From positions 868,001-932,000 of the forward strand of contig NZ_CP019067.1 of assembly GCF_001989615.1 (NCBI RefSeq): a DNA stretch of 64,000 bases, in the 5' to 3' direction. Shown here piece after piece: positions 24,263 through 32,818 of the stretch. How positions within the stretch are numbered: the stretch's first letter is position 1; each line of letters starts with the position of its first letter. This DNA is from Halorientalis sp. IM1011 (GTDB taxonomy: Archaea > Halobacteriota > Halobacteria > Halobacteriales > Haloarculaceae). The notes under the pieces were generated by a model that saw nothing but the letters and a program-made list of their open reading frames with translations, searched no databases and was not told the origin of the DNA. A program made the position numbers and the translations under genes.

Positions 24263-25165
24263 ATGGATCTCTCGGTGGTCGTCCCGACACTCAACGGGCG
24301 CGAGCGGCTGGCGAGTTGTCTCGACGCGCTGGCCGAGCACGTGCCCGACACCGAGGTAATCGTGGTCAACGGCCCGTCCTCGGACGGGACGACGGGGATG
24401 GTCCGGGACCGCGACGACGTGTCGCTGCTGGTCGAGATCGCCGACCGGCGGCTCAACGTGGCACGCAACGCCGGCCTCGACCGGGCGAGCGGCGACGTGA
24501 TCGCCTTCCTCAACCACGAACTCGCCGTGGAACCCGACTGGCGAGCGGCGCTCGAAGCCGGCATCGAGACCGCCGACGTGGTCACCGGCCCCACCCACCA
24601 GGAACTCAAGGCCGGCATGACGACCGAGAGCGTCGAATCGACGACGATCAAAGGTCGGACGGTCACATACTTCAACGGCGACAACGCCGCGTTCTCGCGA
24701 CCGGTACTGGACGCCATCGACGGGTTCGACGAGTACCTCCGGACCGGCGGCGCGCGCGACGTGGCCCACCGGTTGGCCGACCAGGACTACGAGGTGGCCT
24801 GGCGCGGCGACATGTCGGTCCGGGGCGAGTACGGCACCGACGGCGGCGTGACCGACACCGACTGGCGCTGGAAGTACCGCGCGCTCGCCTACCGCCTGTC
24901 GAAGAACTACGGCCTTCGGCCGACCGTGGTTCGCCGTCTCGTCGGCCACGCCGCACGCGACGCGGGCGGTGGGCTGCGGGCAGTCGCAGGCGGCTCAGTC
25001 GAACCGTCGGAGTGGTTCGGCAACGGCCGCGACGTGGTCGCGGGGCTGGGAATCGGCCTCAAAGACGGGATCCGCGCACGGTGGCGCGACCGGACCGAGG
25101 CGCGCAACCCCAACGGCCGGACCGACCGCACCGACCGCGCCGTCTCCGTCTACGACTGGCGCTGA
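24263..25165 (+). CDS. Glycosyltransferase family 2
   Basis: A 300-residue GT-A protein starting MDLSVVVPTLNGRERLASCL. Nucleotide-sugar features are VVPTLNGRE, NGPSSDGTTGM and RNAGLDRASGDVIAFLNHE. At the usual DXD metal-binding position the sequence reads NHE, an unusual form that should be checked. The central GFDEYLRTGGARDVAHRLAD provides the catalytic-base region. There is no membrane helix. It is likely involved in cell-surface glycan assembly together with the methyltransferase and the GT39 enzyme. Its 3' end overlaps the convergent GT39 gene by 16 bases. Confidence 0.85.
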   Translation: MDLSVVVPTLNGRERLASCLDALAEHVPDTEVIVVNGPSSDGTTGMVRDRDDVSLLVEIADRRLNVARNAGLDRASGDVIAFLNHELAVEPDWRAALEAGIETADVVTGPTHQELKAGMTTESVESTTIKGRTVTYFNGDNAAFSRPVLDAIDGFDEYLRTGGARDVAHRLADQDYEVAWRGDMSVRGEYGTDGGVTDTDWRWKYRALAYRLSKNYGLRPTVVRRLVGHAARDAGGGLRAVAGGSVEPSEWFGNGRDVVAGLGIGLKDGIRARWRDRTEARNPNGRTDRTDRAVSVYDWR

Positions 25166-26646
25166 GTCCGGTTCGCTAACAGGTAGACCTCGATGCTGTT
25201 GTACCCTCGGTGGCGGACCACTTCACGCCTGTCGCCCACCACGTCGAGCATCCGCTGGCGCTCGCCCGGCAGGAACCAGAGGTGTGTCAGGACGAGCCAC
25301 ACCCGATCGTGGTCGGCGGTCACGTTCCGGAGCGTGGCGTTGGGCGTGACGTAACTCCCGTTCGATCGCCATCCGGCGTGGATCGGCCGGACGGTGACAT
25401 CCGACCGCGTCCGGTAGTACTCGAACGCCGACAGCCCCGCCCGGTCGATCACGAGGACCAGATCGTCCTGTTCGGCCTCCGCTTCGAGGTCCGGGACGGC
25501 CTCGTCCCACTGCTCTTTCCCGTCGGTCGTGTGGTAGCCGACGGTCGCCGGCAGGATCGCGAGGACGAGCAGCCCGGCCAGCGCGTAACCGACGTGACGG
25601 CGTTCGAGACCCAATCCGAGTCGGTCGCGGTCGAGACTCGTGAACCCGTAGGCCGCCAGCAGGACCCACGCCGGCGCGGCGGTGATGGTGTAGCGGTCCC
25701 AGAACAGCGGCGTCACGAGATACGACACCGCGACCAGCCCCAGGACGGGAACGAGCGCCCAGACGACTAGGAGTCGACGCTCGCGCCCGAGCGGCCACGA
25801 CCGTAGCGCGAGGGCCACGCCGACGGCGACGAGGAGGCCCACCGCGAGTTCGGCCGTTCCACCGGCGGTCGTGAAGTACTCGATCACGGTGCCGGCGACC
25901 CGTTCCGGCCCCGGCGGCGAGATGAAGTTGAAGCCTGCGACGGCCGAATCCAGTTTCAGCAGACCGATCAGGAGAACCGGCGCGAGCAACGCCCAGCAGG
26001 CCGCGTGCGTACGCTCGAGTGTTGTCAGCCCGCTGCCCACGAGTCCGTCGCCGGCCAGCAGGCGGTCGACCACGAGGACCACCCCCTGCGTGACGACGAC
26101 GAACAGGCCGAACGGGTGGACGGCGGCGGTCGCGAGCGTCGCGACGGCGTAGCCTGCGGCCAGTCGACGGCTCGGCCGCCGGCGGAGCCACAGGAATGCG
26201 AGGAAGGAGAGGAGGGTGAGCAGCGTCCAGAGGCTGTACATCCGCGTCTCCTGGGCGTAGTAGAGCTGGAACGGCGCGATTGCAAACACGAGCGTCGCGA
26301 CCAGCCCCGTCTTCCGGTCGAACAGCTCACGTCCCAGCAGGTACAGCAGGGGCAGCGAGAGAATCCCGAAGACCGCGGAGGGGAAGCGAACGGCGGTCGC
26401 GCCGGTGCCGAACGCCGCGACCCAGAGATCCAGAAAGACGTAGTAGGGCGGGAGGTGGGGCTGTTCGCTCGGGATGACCCACAGCAGTTCGAGGGGGCCG
26501 TGGTTCGCGACGAACCGGAGGGTGATCGCCTCGTCGACCCAGATGCTCTCGACGCCGAGGCCGTACAGCCGGAGTGCCGCGCCCAGCACTACGATCCCGG
26601 CGAGGGCGACCGTATAGCGGCTCCGCCAGTCGATGCGCCCGTTCAC
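25150..26646 (-). CDS. GT39-family membrane glycosyltransferase (PMT/ArnT-like)
   Basis: A 498-residue integral membrane protein with about ten helices. The first extracytoplasmic loop carries the acidic DE motif of GT-C enzymes (GVESIWVDEAITL, about residues 30-42), then PHLPPYYVFLDLW and a YYAQETRMYSLW segment characteristic of the family. Such enzymes use polyprenyl-phosphate sugars as donors and glycosylate proteins or lipids outside the membrane. The soluble C-terminal part (about 370-498) includes SAFEYYRTRSDVTV. It probably takes part in surface glycosylation; the acceptor is unknown. Confidence 0.87.
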   Translation of the reverse strand: MNGRIDWRSRYTVALAGIVVLGAALRLYGLGVESIWVDEAITLRFVANHGPLELLWVIPSEQPHLPPYYVFLDLWVAAFGTGATAVRFPSAVFGILSLPLLYLLGRELFDRKTGLVATLVFAIAPFQLYYAQETRMYSLWTLLTLLSFLAFLWLRRRPSRRLAAGYAVATLATAAVHPFGLFVVVTQGVVLVVDRLLAGDGLVGSGLTTLERTHAACWALLAPVLLIGLLKLDSAVAGFNFISPPGPERVAGTVIEYFTTAGGTAELAVGLLVAVGVALALRSWPLGRERRLLVVWALVPVLGLVAVSYLVTPLFWDRYTITAAPAWVLLAAYGFTSLDRDRLGLGLERRHVGYALAGLLVLAILPATVGYHTTDGKEQWDEAVPDLEAEAEQDDLVLVIDRAGLSAFEYYRTRSDVTVRPIHAGWRSNGSYVTPNATLRNVTADHDRVWLVLTHLWFLPGERQRMLDVVGDRREVVRHRGYNSIEVYLLANRTQRQS

Positions 26647-26696
26647 TGTCCTCCCCTCTGCAGGTGGTGGGAATAAAAACTACGAGACGGGGCGGG

Positions 26697-27518
26697 TCAC
26701 TCCCCGCCCGACGGGCCGAGTTCCGGGATCACCCGCGAGGGGTTCTTCGAGAAGACCTTCCGCATGGCGTCCTCGGGTACGTCCAGCGTGAGAATCTCCA
26801 TGACGCCCACGTCGGGGTGGGTTGCCGGCGCGCCGCTGCCGAAACAGATCCGGTCGGGATGTTCCATGATCGCCCGCTCCAGCGGGTTCCGGATGCGGAC
26901 GAAACTCGTATCGAGGTAACAGGACTCCCAGCGATCCAGCAGGGCGATGCCGTCCTCGATCAACTCGCGGTCGAGGGGATAACCGCCGAAGTGCTCGACG
27001 ATCACGGGGAACTCGTAATCGAGCAGGTGGTCGGCGATGGCCTGTGGCGGGAACTGCCGGCCCCCGTGGACCAGCACCGGGAGACCCACGTCGGCGAGCC
27101 GTTCCAGTACTTCCTCGTCGGGGAGCCCGTCGGCCGCGGGGTGGAGCTTGAACCCGGCGAAGCGGTCGTCGTAGGCGTACTGCTCGACGTCCTCGGGCGA
27201 GGTGTGGTGGTCCTCGCGGGAACTGGCGAGGTTGCGCAGGCGCGCGCCCGGACTCGATCCAGCGTCCCTGGCCCCGTTGATCCGGGCGAACGCCGCGAAC
27301 GAACGCCCGACGCTCATCCGGGCGACCGCGTTGTTTATCTTGAGATAGCTCCCGTCACGGGGCCCCGGGAACACCACGGATCGCACGACCCCGGCCTGGT
27401 GCATCTCTCGTTCGATGGTCTCGGGGTCGCCGGTCCGACCGTCGGGTCGTCGCGACTCGTCGGGTTCGAGACAGACGTGAACGTCGACGACGCGGAACTC
27501 GTGTTCCAGCTCCAGCAT
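26697..27518 (-). CDS. Amidohydrolase-family metal-dependent hydrolase
   Basis: 273 residues from ATG 27518 (MLELEHEFRVVDVHVCLEPD). The TIM-barrel metal motif DxH is VDVHV. FKLHPAADG, VLVHGGRQFP and VIVEHFGGYP follow on later strands, and FGSGAPATHP carries the region where the last metal ligand normally lies. It belongs with the amidohydrolase 2 (decarboxylase/lactonase-like) group. Substrate not determinable. Confidence 0.85.
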   Translation of the reverse strand: MLELEHEFRVVDVHVCLEPDESRRPDGRTGDPETIEREMHQAGVVRSVVFPGPRDGSYLKINNAVARMSVGRSFAAFARINGARDAGSSPGARLRNLASSREDHHTSPEDVEQYAYDDRFAGFKLHPAADGLPDEEVLERLADVGLPVLVHGGRQFPPQAIADHLLDYEFPVIVEHFGGYPLDRELIEDGIALLDRWESCYLDTSFVRIRNPLERAIMEHPDRICFGSGAPATHPDVGVMEILTLDVPEDAMRKVFSKNPSRVIPELGPSGGE

Positions 27519-27720
27519 CCACCGAGCCAACGAACGGCCCTGTAATAACGGTTGCCCGCGAGACGACGCGTCCCGTCACCCGACCCGGCCGTCCGATCAA
27601 CAGTTCCGTCGCCCGACCTGACTGTCCACACGACTACCCCTCACCGACCCCGACCGTCCGTCCGACTGTCCCGGCACCGAGACACCCGCTCGCCGTCTCT
27701 CGCTTTCCGCCGATAGTAAC

Positions 27721-27729
27721 TTTTATATA
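27721..27729 (+). promoter_or_regulatory. TATA box of the thermosome gene
   Basis: TTTTATATA is centred about 32 bases upstream of the ATG at 27757 and follows a purine-containing stretch that fits a BRE. With archaeal TATA-to-start spacing of about 25 bases, transcription would begin at or within a few bases of the ATG, so the mRNA is probably leaderless or nearly so. Confidence 0.6.
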
Positions 27730-27756
27730 GAACCGCTGACCACCTCATTAGTGACT

Positions 27757-29334
27757 ATGAGCCAACAGCGACGGATGGGCGGCCAGCCCATGTTCATTCT
27801 CAACGAGGATTCCCAGCGGACGGAGGGGAAAGACGCACAGACATCCAACATCGCCGCGGGGAAGGCAATCTCCGAGGCGGTACGGACGACACTGGGCCCT
27901 CGCGGGATGGACAAGATGCTCGTCTCCGACTCCGGCGACGTCGTCATCACCAACGACGGGGCGACGATCCTCGAGGAGATGGAGATCGAACACCCCGCAG
28001 CCCAGATGATCGTCGAAGTCGCCGAGACCCAGGAGGACGAGGTCGGCGACGGCACGACGACCGCCTCCGTGCTCGCGGGCGAACTCCTCAAGCAGGCCGA
28101 GGACCTGCTCGACGACGACGTCCACCCCACGACCATCGTCGAAGGGTACCACGAGGCCGCACAGCTGGCCCAGGAGTCCATCGACGCCGAGACCCTCGAC
28201 GCCGACGTCGACGAGGAGACGCTGCTGTCCGTCGCCGAGTCCTCCATGACCGGCAAGGGCACCGGCGACGTGAACGCCGCGAGCCTGGCCGAGACGGTCG
28301 TCGGGGCCGTCCAGCACGTCGACACCGACGCCGGTGTCGTCCGTGACAACATCACCGTCCGGACCCAGACCGGCGCGTCCTCCTCCGCGACCGAACTGGT
28401 CGAGGGCGTCCTCGTCGACGAGGAGCCGGGCCACGAGAACATGCCTCGCTCCGTCGCTGACGCCTCGATCGCCGTCGTCGACAACGACGTCGACCTGAAG
28501 GAGTCGAGCATCGACGCCGAGTACAACATCACCGAGGTCGACCAGCTCGACCAGGCCATCGCGGCCGAGGAAGAGGAGCTCAAAGGCTACGTCGACCAGA
28601 TCGAGGACGTGGGCGCGAAGGTCGTCTTCGTCACCGGCGACATCGCCGACCGCGCGAAGGCCTTCCTCGCCAAGCGTGGCATCCTCGCCTTCGAGAGCGT
28701 CGGCGACGACGACGCCAAGTCCATCGCCTCCGCGACGGGCGGCTCCCGTGCCGGCTCCGTCGAGGATCTGGAAGCCGACGACCTCGGCGAGGCCGAGGAA
28801 GTCCGCGTCGAGAAGTTCGACGACGACGACGTCGTCTTCATCGAGGGCGGCGCGGCCGCCGACGCCGTCACCGTCTTCGCCCGCGGTGGCACCGAACACG
28901 TCACCGACGAACTGGAGCGCGCCCTCAACGACGCGCTCGACGTCGTGACCGCCGCGCTCGACGAGGGCGGTGTCGTCCCCGGTGCCGGTGCCGCCGAGAT
29001 CGCCATCGCGGCCCACATCCGCGACGAGGCCGCCAGCATCGAGGGCCGCAAGCAGCTGGCCGTCGAGGCCTTCGCCGACGCCGTCGACGTGCTCCCGCGC
29101 ACGCTCGCGGCCAACACCGGCATGGACCCCATCGACGCGCTCGTCGACCTCCGCTCGGAGTTCGACAGCGAGGGCCGCGCCGGCATCATCTCCGAGGGCC
29201 AGACGGGCATCATCGGCGACCCCGTCGAGTACGGCGTCCTCGACCCCGCCGCGGTCAAGCAGGAAGCCGTCGAGTCGGCGACCGAAGCGTCGACGATGAT
29301 CGTCCGCATCGACGACGTTATCGCGGCGGAGTAA
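27757..29334 (+). CDS. Thermosome subunit (group II chaperonin), Cct3-like
   Basis: 525 residues from ATG 27757 ([20 protein letters not shown]). Chaperonin ATP motifs are [25 protein letters not shown], the [14 protein letters not shown] loop, and [15 protein letters not shown]. The chain ends at VIAAE with none of the GGM-rich tail seen on most haloarchaeal thermosome subunits, and it is correspondingly shorter. In Haloferax this fits Cct3 rather than Cct1 or Cct2 (family knowledge). It assembles into a double-ring folding chamber, probably with subunits encoded elsewhere. A strong TATA element lies just upstream. Confidence 0.95.
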   Translation: MSQQRRMGGQPMFILNEDSQRTEGKDAQTSNIAAGKAISEAVRTTLGPRGMDKMLVSDSGDVVITNDGATILEEMEIEHPAAQMIVEVAETQEDEVGDGTTTASVLAGELLKQAEDLLDDDVHPTTIVEGYHEAAQLAQESIDAETLDADVDEETLLSVAESSMTGKGTGDVNAASLAETVVGAVQHVDTDAGVVRDNITVRTQTGASSSATELVEGVLVDEEPGHENMPRSVADASIAVVDNDVDLKESSIDAEYNITEVDQLDQAIAAEEEELKGYVDQIEDVGAKVVFVTGDIADRAKAFLAKRGILAFESVGDDDAKSIASATGGSRAGSVEDLEADDLGEAEEVRVEKFDDDDVVFIEGGAAADAVTVFARGGTEHVTDELERALNDALDVVTAALDEGGVVPGAGAAEIAIAAHIRDEAASIEGRKQLAVEAFADAVDVLPRTLAANTGMDPIDALVDLRSEFDSEGRAGIISEGQTGIIGDPVEYGVLDPAAVKQEAVESATEASTMIVRIDDVIAAE

Positions 29335-29405
29335 CGGGCTCGTCCTGCTTTCACAGGCAAGCACTACTCCCACATTTCTTGCGGGTCGTATCCTGACACC
29401 GAGAG

Positions 29406-30761
29406 ATGAGTGAGCAACAGCTCGGGCTCACGGAAGCCGTGTCGATGGCGCTGGGCGGGATGATCGGTGGCGGAATCTACGCCGTCATGGGCGTGGTCGC
29501 CGGGATCACGACGTACGCGACCTGGGCCGCGTTCGTCCTCGCGGGCGTGGTCGCGCTCGCAGCGGGCTACTCCTACAACGCCCTGAACCGGCTCAGCGAC
29601 AGCCCGGGTGGCTCGGTCACGTTCGTCCAGTGTTTCACCGGGAACACGACGCTCGCGGGCATGACTGGCTGGACGCTCCTCTTTGGCTACATCGGGTCGA
29701 TGGCGATGTACGCCTTCGCCTTCGGAGAGTTCGCGGTCGCGTTCGGGGCGATTCCGACCGACATCGCGGGGGTGCCGGCCCGTCCCCTGCTCTCGGTGCT
29801 CGCCGTCGCCGGCTTCGTCGGGCTCAACGTCCTCGGCGCGCGGACGACCGGTACCGTCGAGAACATCCTCGTGGCCGCGAAGGTGGCGATCCTGCTCGCG
29901 TTCGGCGTGCTCGGGCTGGTGTACGCCTTCGGCGCCGGGGGCGGGATCCGGTCCGGAGCGAGCCAGCTCACCGGGTTCGGGCCGGTCGTGGCGGCGGCCA
30001 TCTCCTTCGTCGCCTTCCAGGGCTGGCAGTTGCTCTTCTACGATCAGGATTCGATCGCCGATCCCGTCGAGACGATCCGGACGGCGGTCTACGTCGCGAT
30101 CCCTGTCGCGATCGTCGTCTACCTCCTCGTCGGGGTCGTGACGGTGAATCTCGTGCCGCAGGCACTCCAGTCTCACCCCCACGTCGCGCTGAAGGACGCG
30201 GCCAGCCTGATGGCCCGGCCCTACGGGCTGGCGGCGCTAGGCGGCACAGTACTTTCGCTGTCGGCGCTGTTCTCGACGGGGAGCGCGATCAACGCCACGC
30301 TGTTCTCGGCGGCCCACTTCGCGAAGGGTATGCTGAGCGACGATCTGCTGCCCGACCGGATCGGATCGAGCGACGCCGACGGCGCGCCGCCGCGACTGGT
30401 CGTCCTGCTCGGCGTGGTCACCGCCGCGTTCACCGCGGTCGGGGGCCTCGGCGCGATCACCTCCTTCGCCTCCCTCTCCTTCATCGTCGTCTTCGGTGCG
30501 ATGAGCTACCTCGCATTCCGCCATCGCGATCAGGGGTCGATCCACCCGGTCCCACCGCTCGTCGGGGTCGTCGGGACCGTCGGGTTCTTCCCGCTGATGC
30601 TGTGGAACCTGTCCCGGCGCGAGCCGAACACGTTCTACATGGTGGTCGTCATCGCCGTGCTCGTCGTCGCCGTGGAACTGCTCTACTTCGAGCGCGAGAC
30701 CATCGCGCGGGAGGTCGAACGGTTCGAAAACGAGATTCCGGTCGGCGAATCGTCGGGCTGA
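29406..30761 (+). CDS. APC-family amino acid permease
   Basis: A 451-residue protein with about twelve membrane helices. The APC signature is in helix 1 (ALGGMIGGGIYAVMG), with the unwound GGGIY segment that binds substrate backbone. Helix 6 (VVAAAISFVAFQGWQLLF) and the helix 8 region (TVLSLSALFSTGSAINATLF) also fit. It likely imports an amino acid or related cation in symport with Na+ or H+. A cytosolic tail of about 25 residues ends the chain. The gene stands between the thermosome and pncC genes on the same strand. Confidence 0.88.
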   Translation: MSEQQLGLTEAVSMALGGMIGGGIYAVMGVVAGITTYATWAAFVLAGVVALAAGYSYNALNRLSDSPGGSVTFVQCFTGNTTLAGMTGWTLLFGYIGSMAMYAFAFGEFAVAFGAIPTDIAGVPARPLLSVLAVAGFVGLNVLGARTTGTVENILVAAKVAILLAFGVLGLVYAFGAGGGIRSGASQLTGFGPVVAAAISFVAFQGWQLLFYDQDSIADPVETIRTAVYVAIPVAIVVYLLVGVVTVNLVPQALQSHPHVALKDAASLMARPYGLAALGGTVLSLSALFSTGSAINATLFSAAHFAKGMLSDDLLPDRIGSSDADGAPPRLVVLLGVVTAAFTAVGGLGAITSFASLSFIVVFGAMSYLAFRHRDQGSIHPVPPLVGVVGTVGFFPLMLWNLSRREPNTFYMVVVIAVLVVAVELLYFERETIAREVERFENEIPVGESSG

Positions 30762-30812
30762 CTCGACGGGTCGGTCGCGGCATTCAACTCCCCCGGTCAC
30801 GTTGCTCCGAGC

Positions 30813-31331
30813 ATGCACGGGTTCGGGGAAGAGCCACTGATCGAGACGCAGGTCGGTGACGCGCTGGCCGAGCGCGGCGAGACACTGGCGGCCGCCGAGT
30901 CCTGTTCGGGCGGCCTCGTCGCCTCGCTCGTGACCGACGTGCCGGGATCGAGCGAGTACTTCGACCGCTCGTACGTGACCTACAGCTACGACGCGAAACA
31001 GCAGGTACTGGGCGTCTCCCGCGAGGCGCTCGACACCGACGGTGCGGTCTCGGAACGGGTCGGCCGGGAGATGGCGAAAGCCGCTCGCGACACCGCCGAC
31101 GCGACGTGGGGGCTCTCGACGACGGGCGTCGCCGGCCCCGAGCGCGACCGCGCGGACCACCCCGTCGGGACGGTCTTCGTCGGCGTCGCCCACGCCGCGC
31201 CGTGGGGCAGCGGCGAGTCGACGACCACGGTCGAGCGCTACGAGTTCGACGGCTCCCGGACCGAGATCAAGGAACGCGTGGCCCGGCAGGCCCTCGCGGA
31301 TCTGCTCGACCGGATCGAGGAGCTGGATTAA
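30813..31331 (+). CDS. pncC: CinA-family nicotinamide-nucleotide amidase
   Basis: A 172-residue protein corresponding to the C-terminal CinA/PncC domain. The catalytic serine block is AAAESCSGGLVASLVTDVPG, followed by SYVTYSYDAKQQVLGVS and STTGVAGPERDRADHPVGTVF. PncC deamidates nicotinamide mononucleotide to nicotinic acid mononucleotide, which feeds NAD salvage. The NadM gene lies within 1.3 kb, so two NAD-related steps are clustered. Its stop overlaps the convergent SAM-hydrolase gene by four bases. Confidence 0.88.
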   Translation: MHGFGEEPLIETQVGDALAERGETLAAAESCSGGLVASLVTDVPGSSEYFDRSYVTYSYDAKQQVLGVSREALDTDGAVSERVGREMAKAARDTADATWGLSTTGVAGPERDRADHPVGTVFVGVAHAAPWGSGESTTTVERYEFDGSRTEIKERVARQALADLLDRIEELD

Positions 31332-32095
31332 TCGAGATCGAGTGACACCGCGTCGCCGACGCCAATCCCGAACGCGTCCTCGCCCCGGCCCCTGTTGACC
31401 GCGAGTTCGACGCTCCCGTGGCTCCCCACCGTCACGAGTCGCTGGCCCGTCTCGACGGCGGCGTAGGTCGGTTCGACCGGCGCGGACTCGCCGTTCACTC
31501 CCACCGTCCCGCCGTAGTGTCCGTCCAGCACCCTGCCCGGGACGTTCGTGATCGCGTTGCCGAAGCCGTCGACGACCAGGATTTCGCCCACAGCGCGGCC
31601 GTCCTCCTCCGTCGGCTCGGGGAAGGTCAGGTCGACCCACTCCGCGACCGACGAGAACTCCTCGCGGGTCTCGACGCTCTCGATACCCGCTTCGTGGACG
31701 AGTGCAGCCGCGGGCGCGAACACGTCCCGCCCGTGGAAGGTCGAACTCGCGGGGTCTCCGAGATCGATCTCGAAGACCTCGATGTCGCCGTCCTCGCTGG
31801 CCAGTCGACGGGCGGCCGGCAGCAGGACGCCGTTGTCGGGGCCGACGAGGGCGTGATCGCCGGCGCGGACGACGACGGCGGCGCGGTCGGTGCCGACGCC
31901 GGGGTCGACGACGACCAGGTGGACGGCCGGCGGGAAGTACGGGAGCACCTCCCGAAGCCAGAACGCGGCAGTTCGTACGTCCTGCCGGGGGAAGTCGTGC
32001 GCCACGTCGACGAGTCTGGCGTCCGACTCCTGCAGGATGACGCCTTTCATCGCCGCGGGGTACGGCGTTCCGAAATCGGAGGCGAGGGTGATCAT
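31328..32095 (-). CDS. SAM hydrolase/SAM-dependent halogenase family (DUF62)
   Basis: A 255-residue protein starting MITLASDFGTPYPAAMKGVI. The family markers are SDFG, VHLVVVDPGVGTDRAAVVV, GPDNGVLLPA, TFHGRDVFAPAAA, DGFGNAITNVPG and RLVTVGSHGSVELAVN. Characterised archaeal members hydrolyse S-adenosylmethionine to adenosine and methionine using hydroxide; halogenases carry a chloride/fluoride-binding loop that I cannot confirm here. It lies 22 bases downstream of nadM in the same direction, so the two are probably co-transcribed. Confidence 0.9.
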   Translation of the reverse strand: MITLASDFGTPYPAAMKGVILQESDARLVDVAHDFPRQDVRTAAFWLREVLPYFPPAVHLVVVDPGVGTDRAAVVVRAGDHALVGPDNGVLLPAARRLASEDGDIEVFEIDLGDPASSTFHGRDVFAPAAALVHEAGIESVETREEFSSVAEWVDLTFPEPTEEDGRAVGEILVVDGFGNAITNVPGRVLDGHYGGTVGVNGESAPVEPTYAAVETGQRLVTVGSHGSVELAVNRGRGEDAFGIGVGDAVSLDLD

Positions 32096-32117
32096 CGTCG
32101 CTGGTTCGTGGCTCCAG

Positions 32118-32651
32118 TCAGTTGTCGTTCTCGGTGGCGTCGCCGCCGTCGTCGCCGGCGACCTGTCTGAGTCGCTCTAGCCCGTCGACTTCGTCGATCA
32201 CGTCGACGACGGCGTCGGGGACGAGGTGGTTCCAGTCTTTCCCGTCGATCATCCGCGATCGGATGCGCGACCCCTTCAGGTCCTCGCGGTTGTACATCTC
32301 GGACTGGCGGACCTCGATGCCGGCCTCCTGGAACAGGCGGATCACGAGCGGGTTGTTCGAGTAGGCTACGTCGAAGGCGGGTGCCATGCTCCGGATGTGG
32401 CTCACCCAGACGGAGTTGCGATCGATGTCCTCGATGGGGACGACGTAGGTGCGGGTGTCGATGTCTTCGAGGACGCGCGAGACCATCATGATGCGTTCGC
32501 CCGCGGTGAAGGGGTTGCGGACGGTGTGTGAGGCGTCGGCGCTGCCGATCCCGACGACGACCTCGTCGACGGCCTCGGCGATGCGGTCGGTCATCTCTCG
32601 GTGGCCGTCGTGGAACGGCTGGAAACGGCCGATGTAGAACCCCCGGGTCAT
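32118..32651 (-). CDS. nadM: Nicotinamide-nucleotide adenylyltransferase
   Basis: 177 residues from ATG 32651 (MTRGFYIGRFQPFHDGHREM). Archaeal NadM motifs: GRFQPFHDGH (HxGH ATP site), SNNPLVIRLF, and the SRIRSRM segment corresponding to ISSR. It forms NAD+ or deamido-NAD+ from NMN or NaMN plus ATP. The C-terminus is a short acidic tail. It is first in a likely operon with the SAM-hydrolase gene and is divergent from lonB. Confidence 0.94.
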   Translation of the reverse strand: MTRGFYIGRFQPFHDGHREMTDRIAEAVDEVVVGIGSADASHTVRNPFTAGERIMMVSRVLEDIDTRTYVVPIEDIDRNSVWVSHIRSMAPAFDVAYSNNPLVIRLFQEAGIEVRQSEMYNREDLKGSRIRSRMIDGKDWNHLVPDAVVDVIDEVDGLERLRQVAGDDGGDATENDN

Positions 32652-32818
32652 ACCCGTACGTACGGGAGCAGTTTGATAAATCACGCGAGTCGTTCTCGAT
32701 CACCCGACGGAACGTCTGACGGACCGCCGTCCTGCGGTTTTTTCGTTCTCACCCACCGGAATAGGGGAGAAAGTATATCAGTCGACAGCCCTTCCGTTCG
32801 GGCAACAGCAACGGTTCT

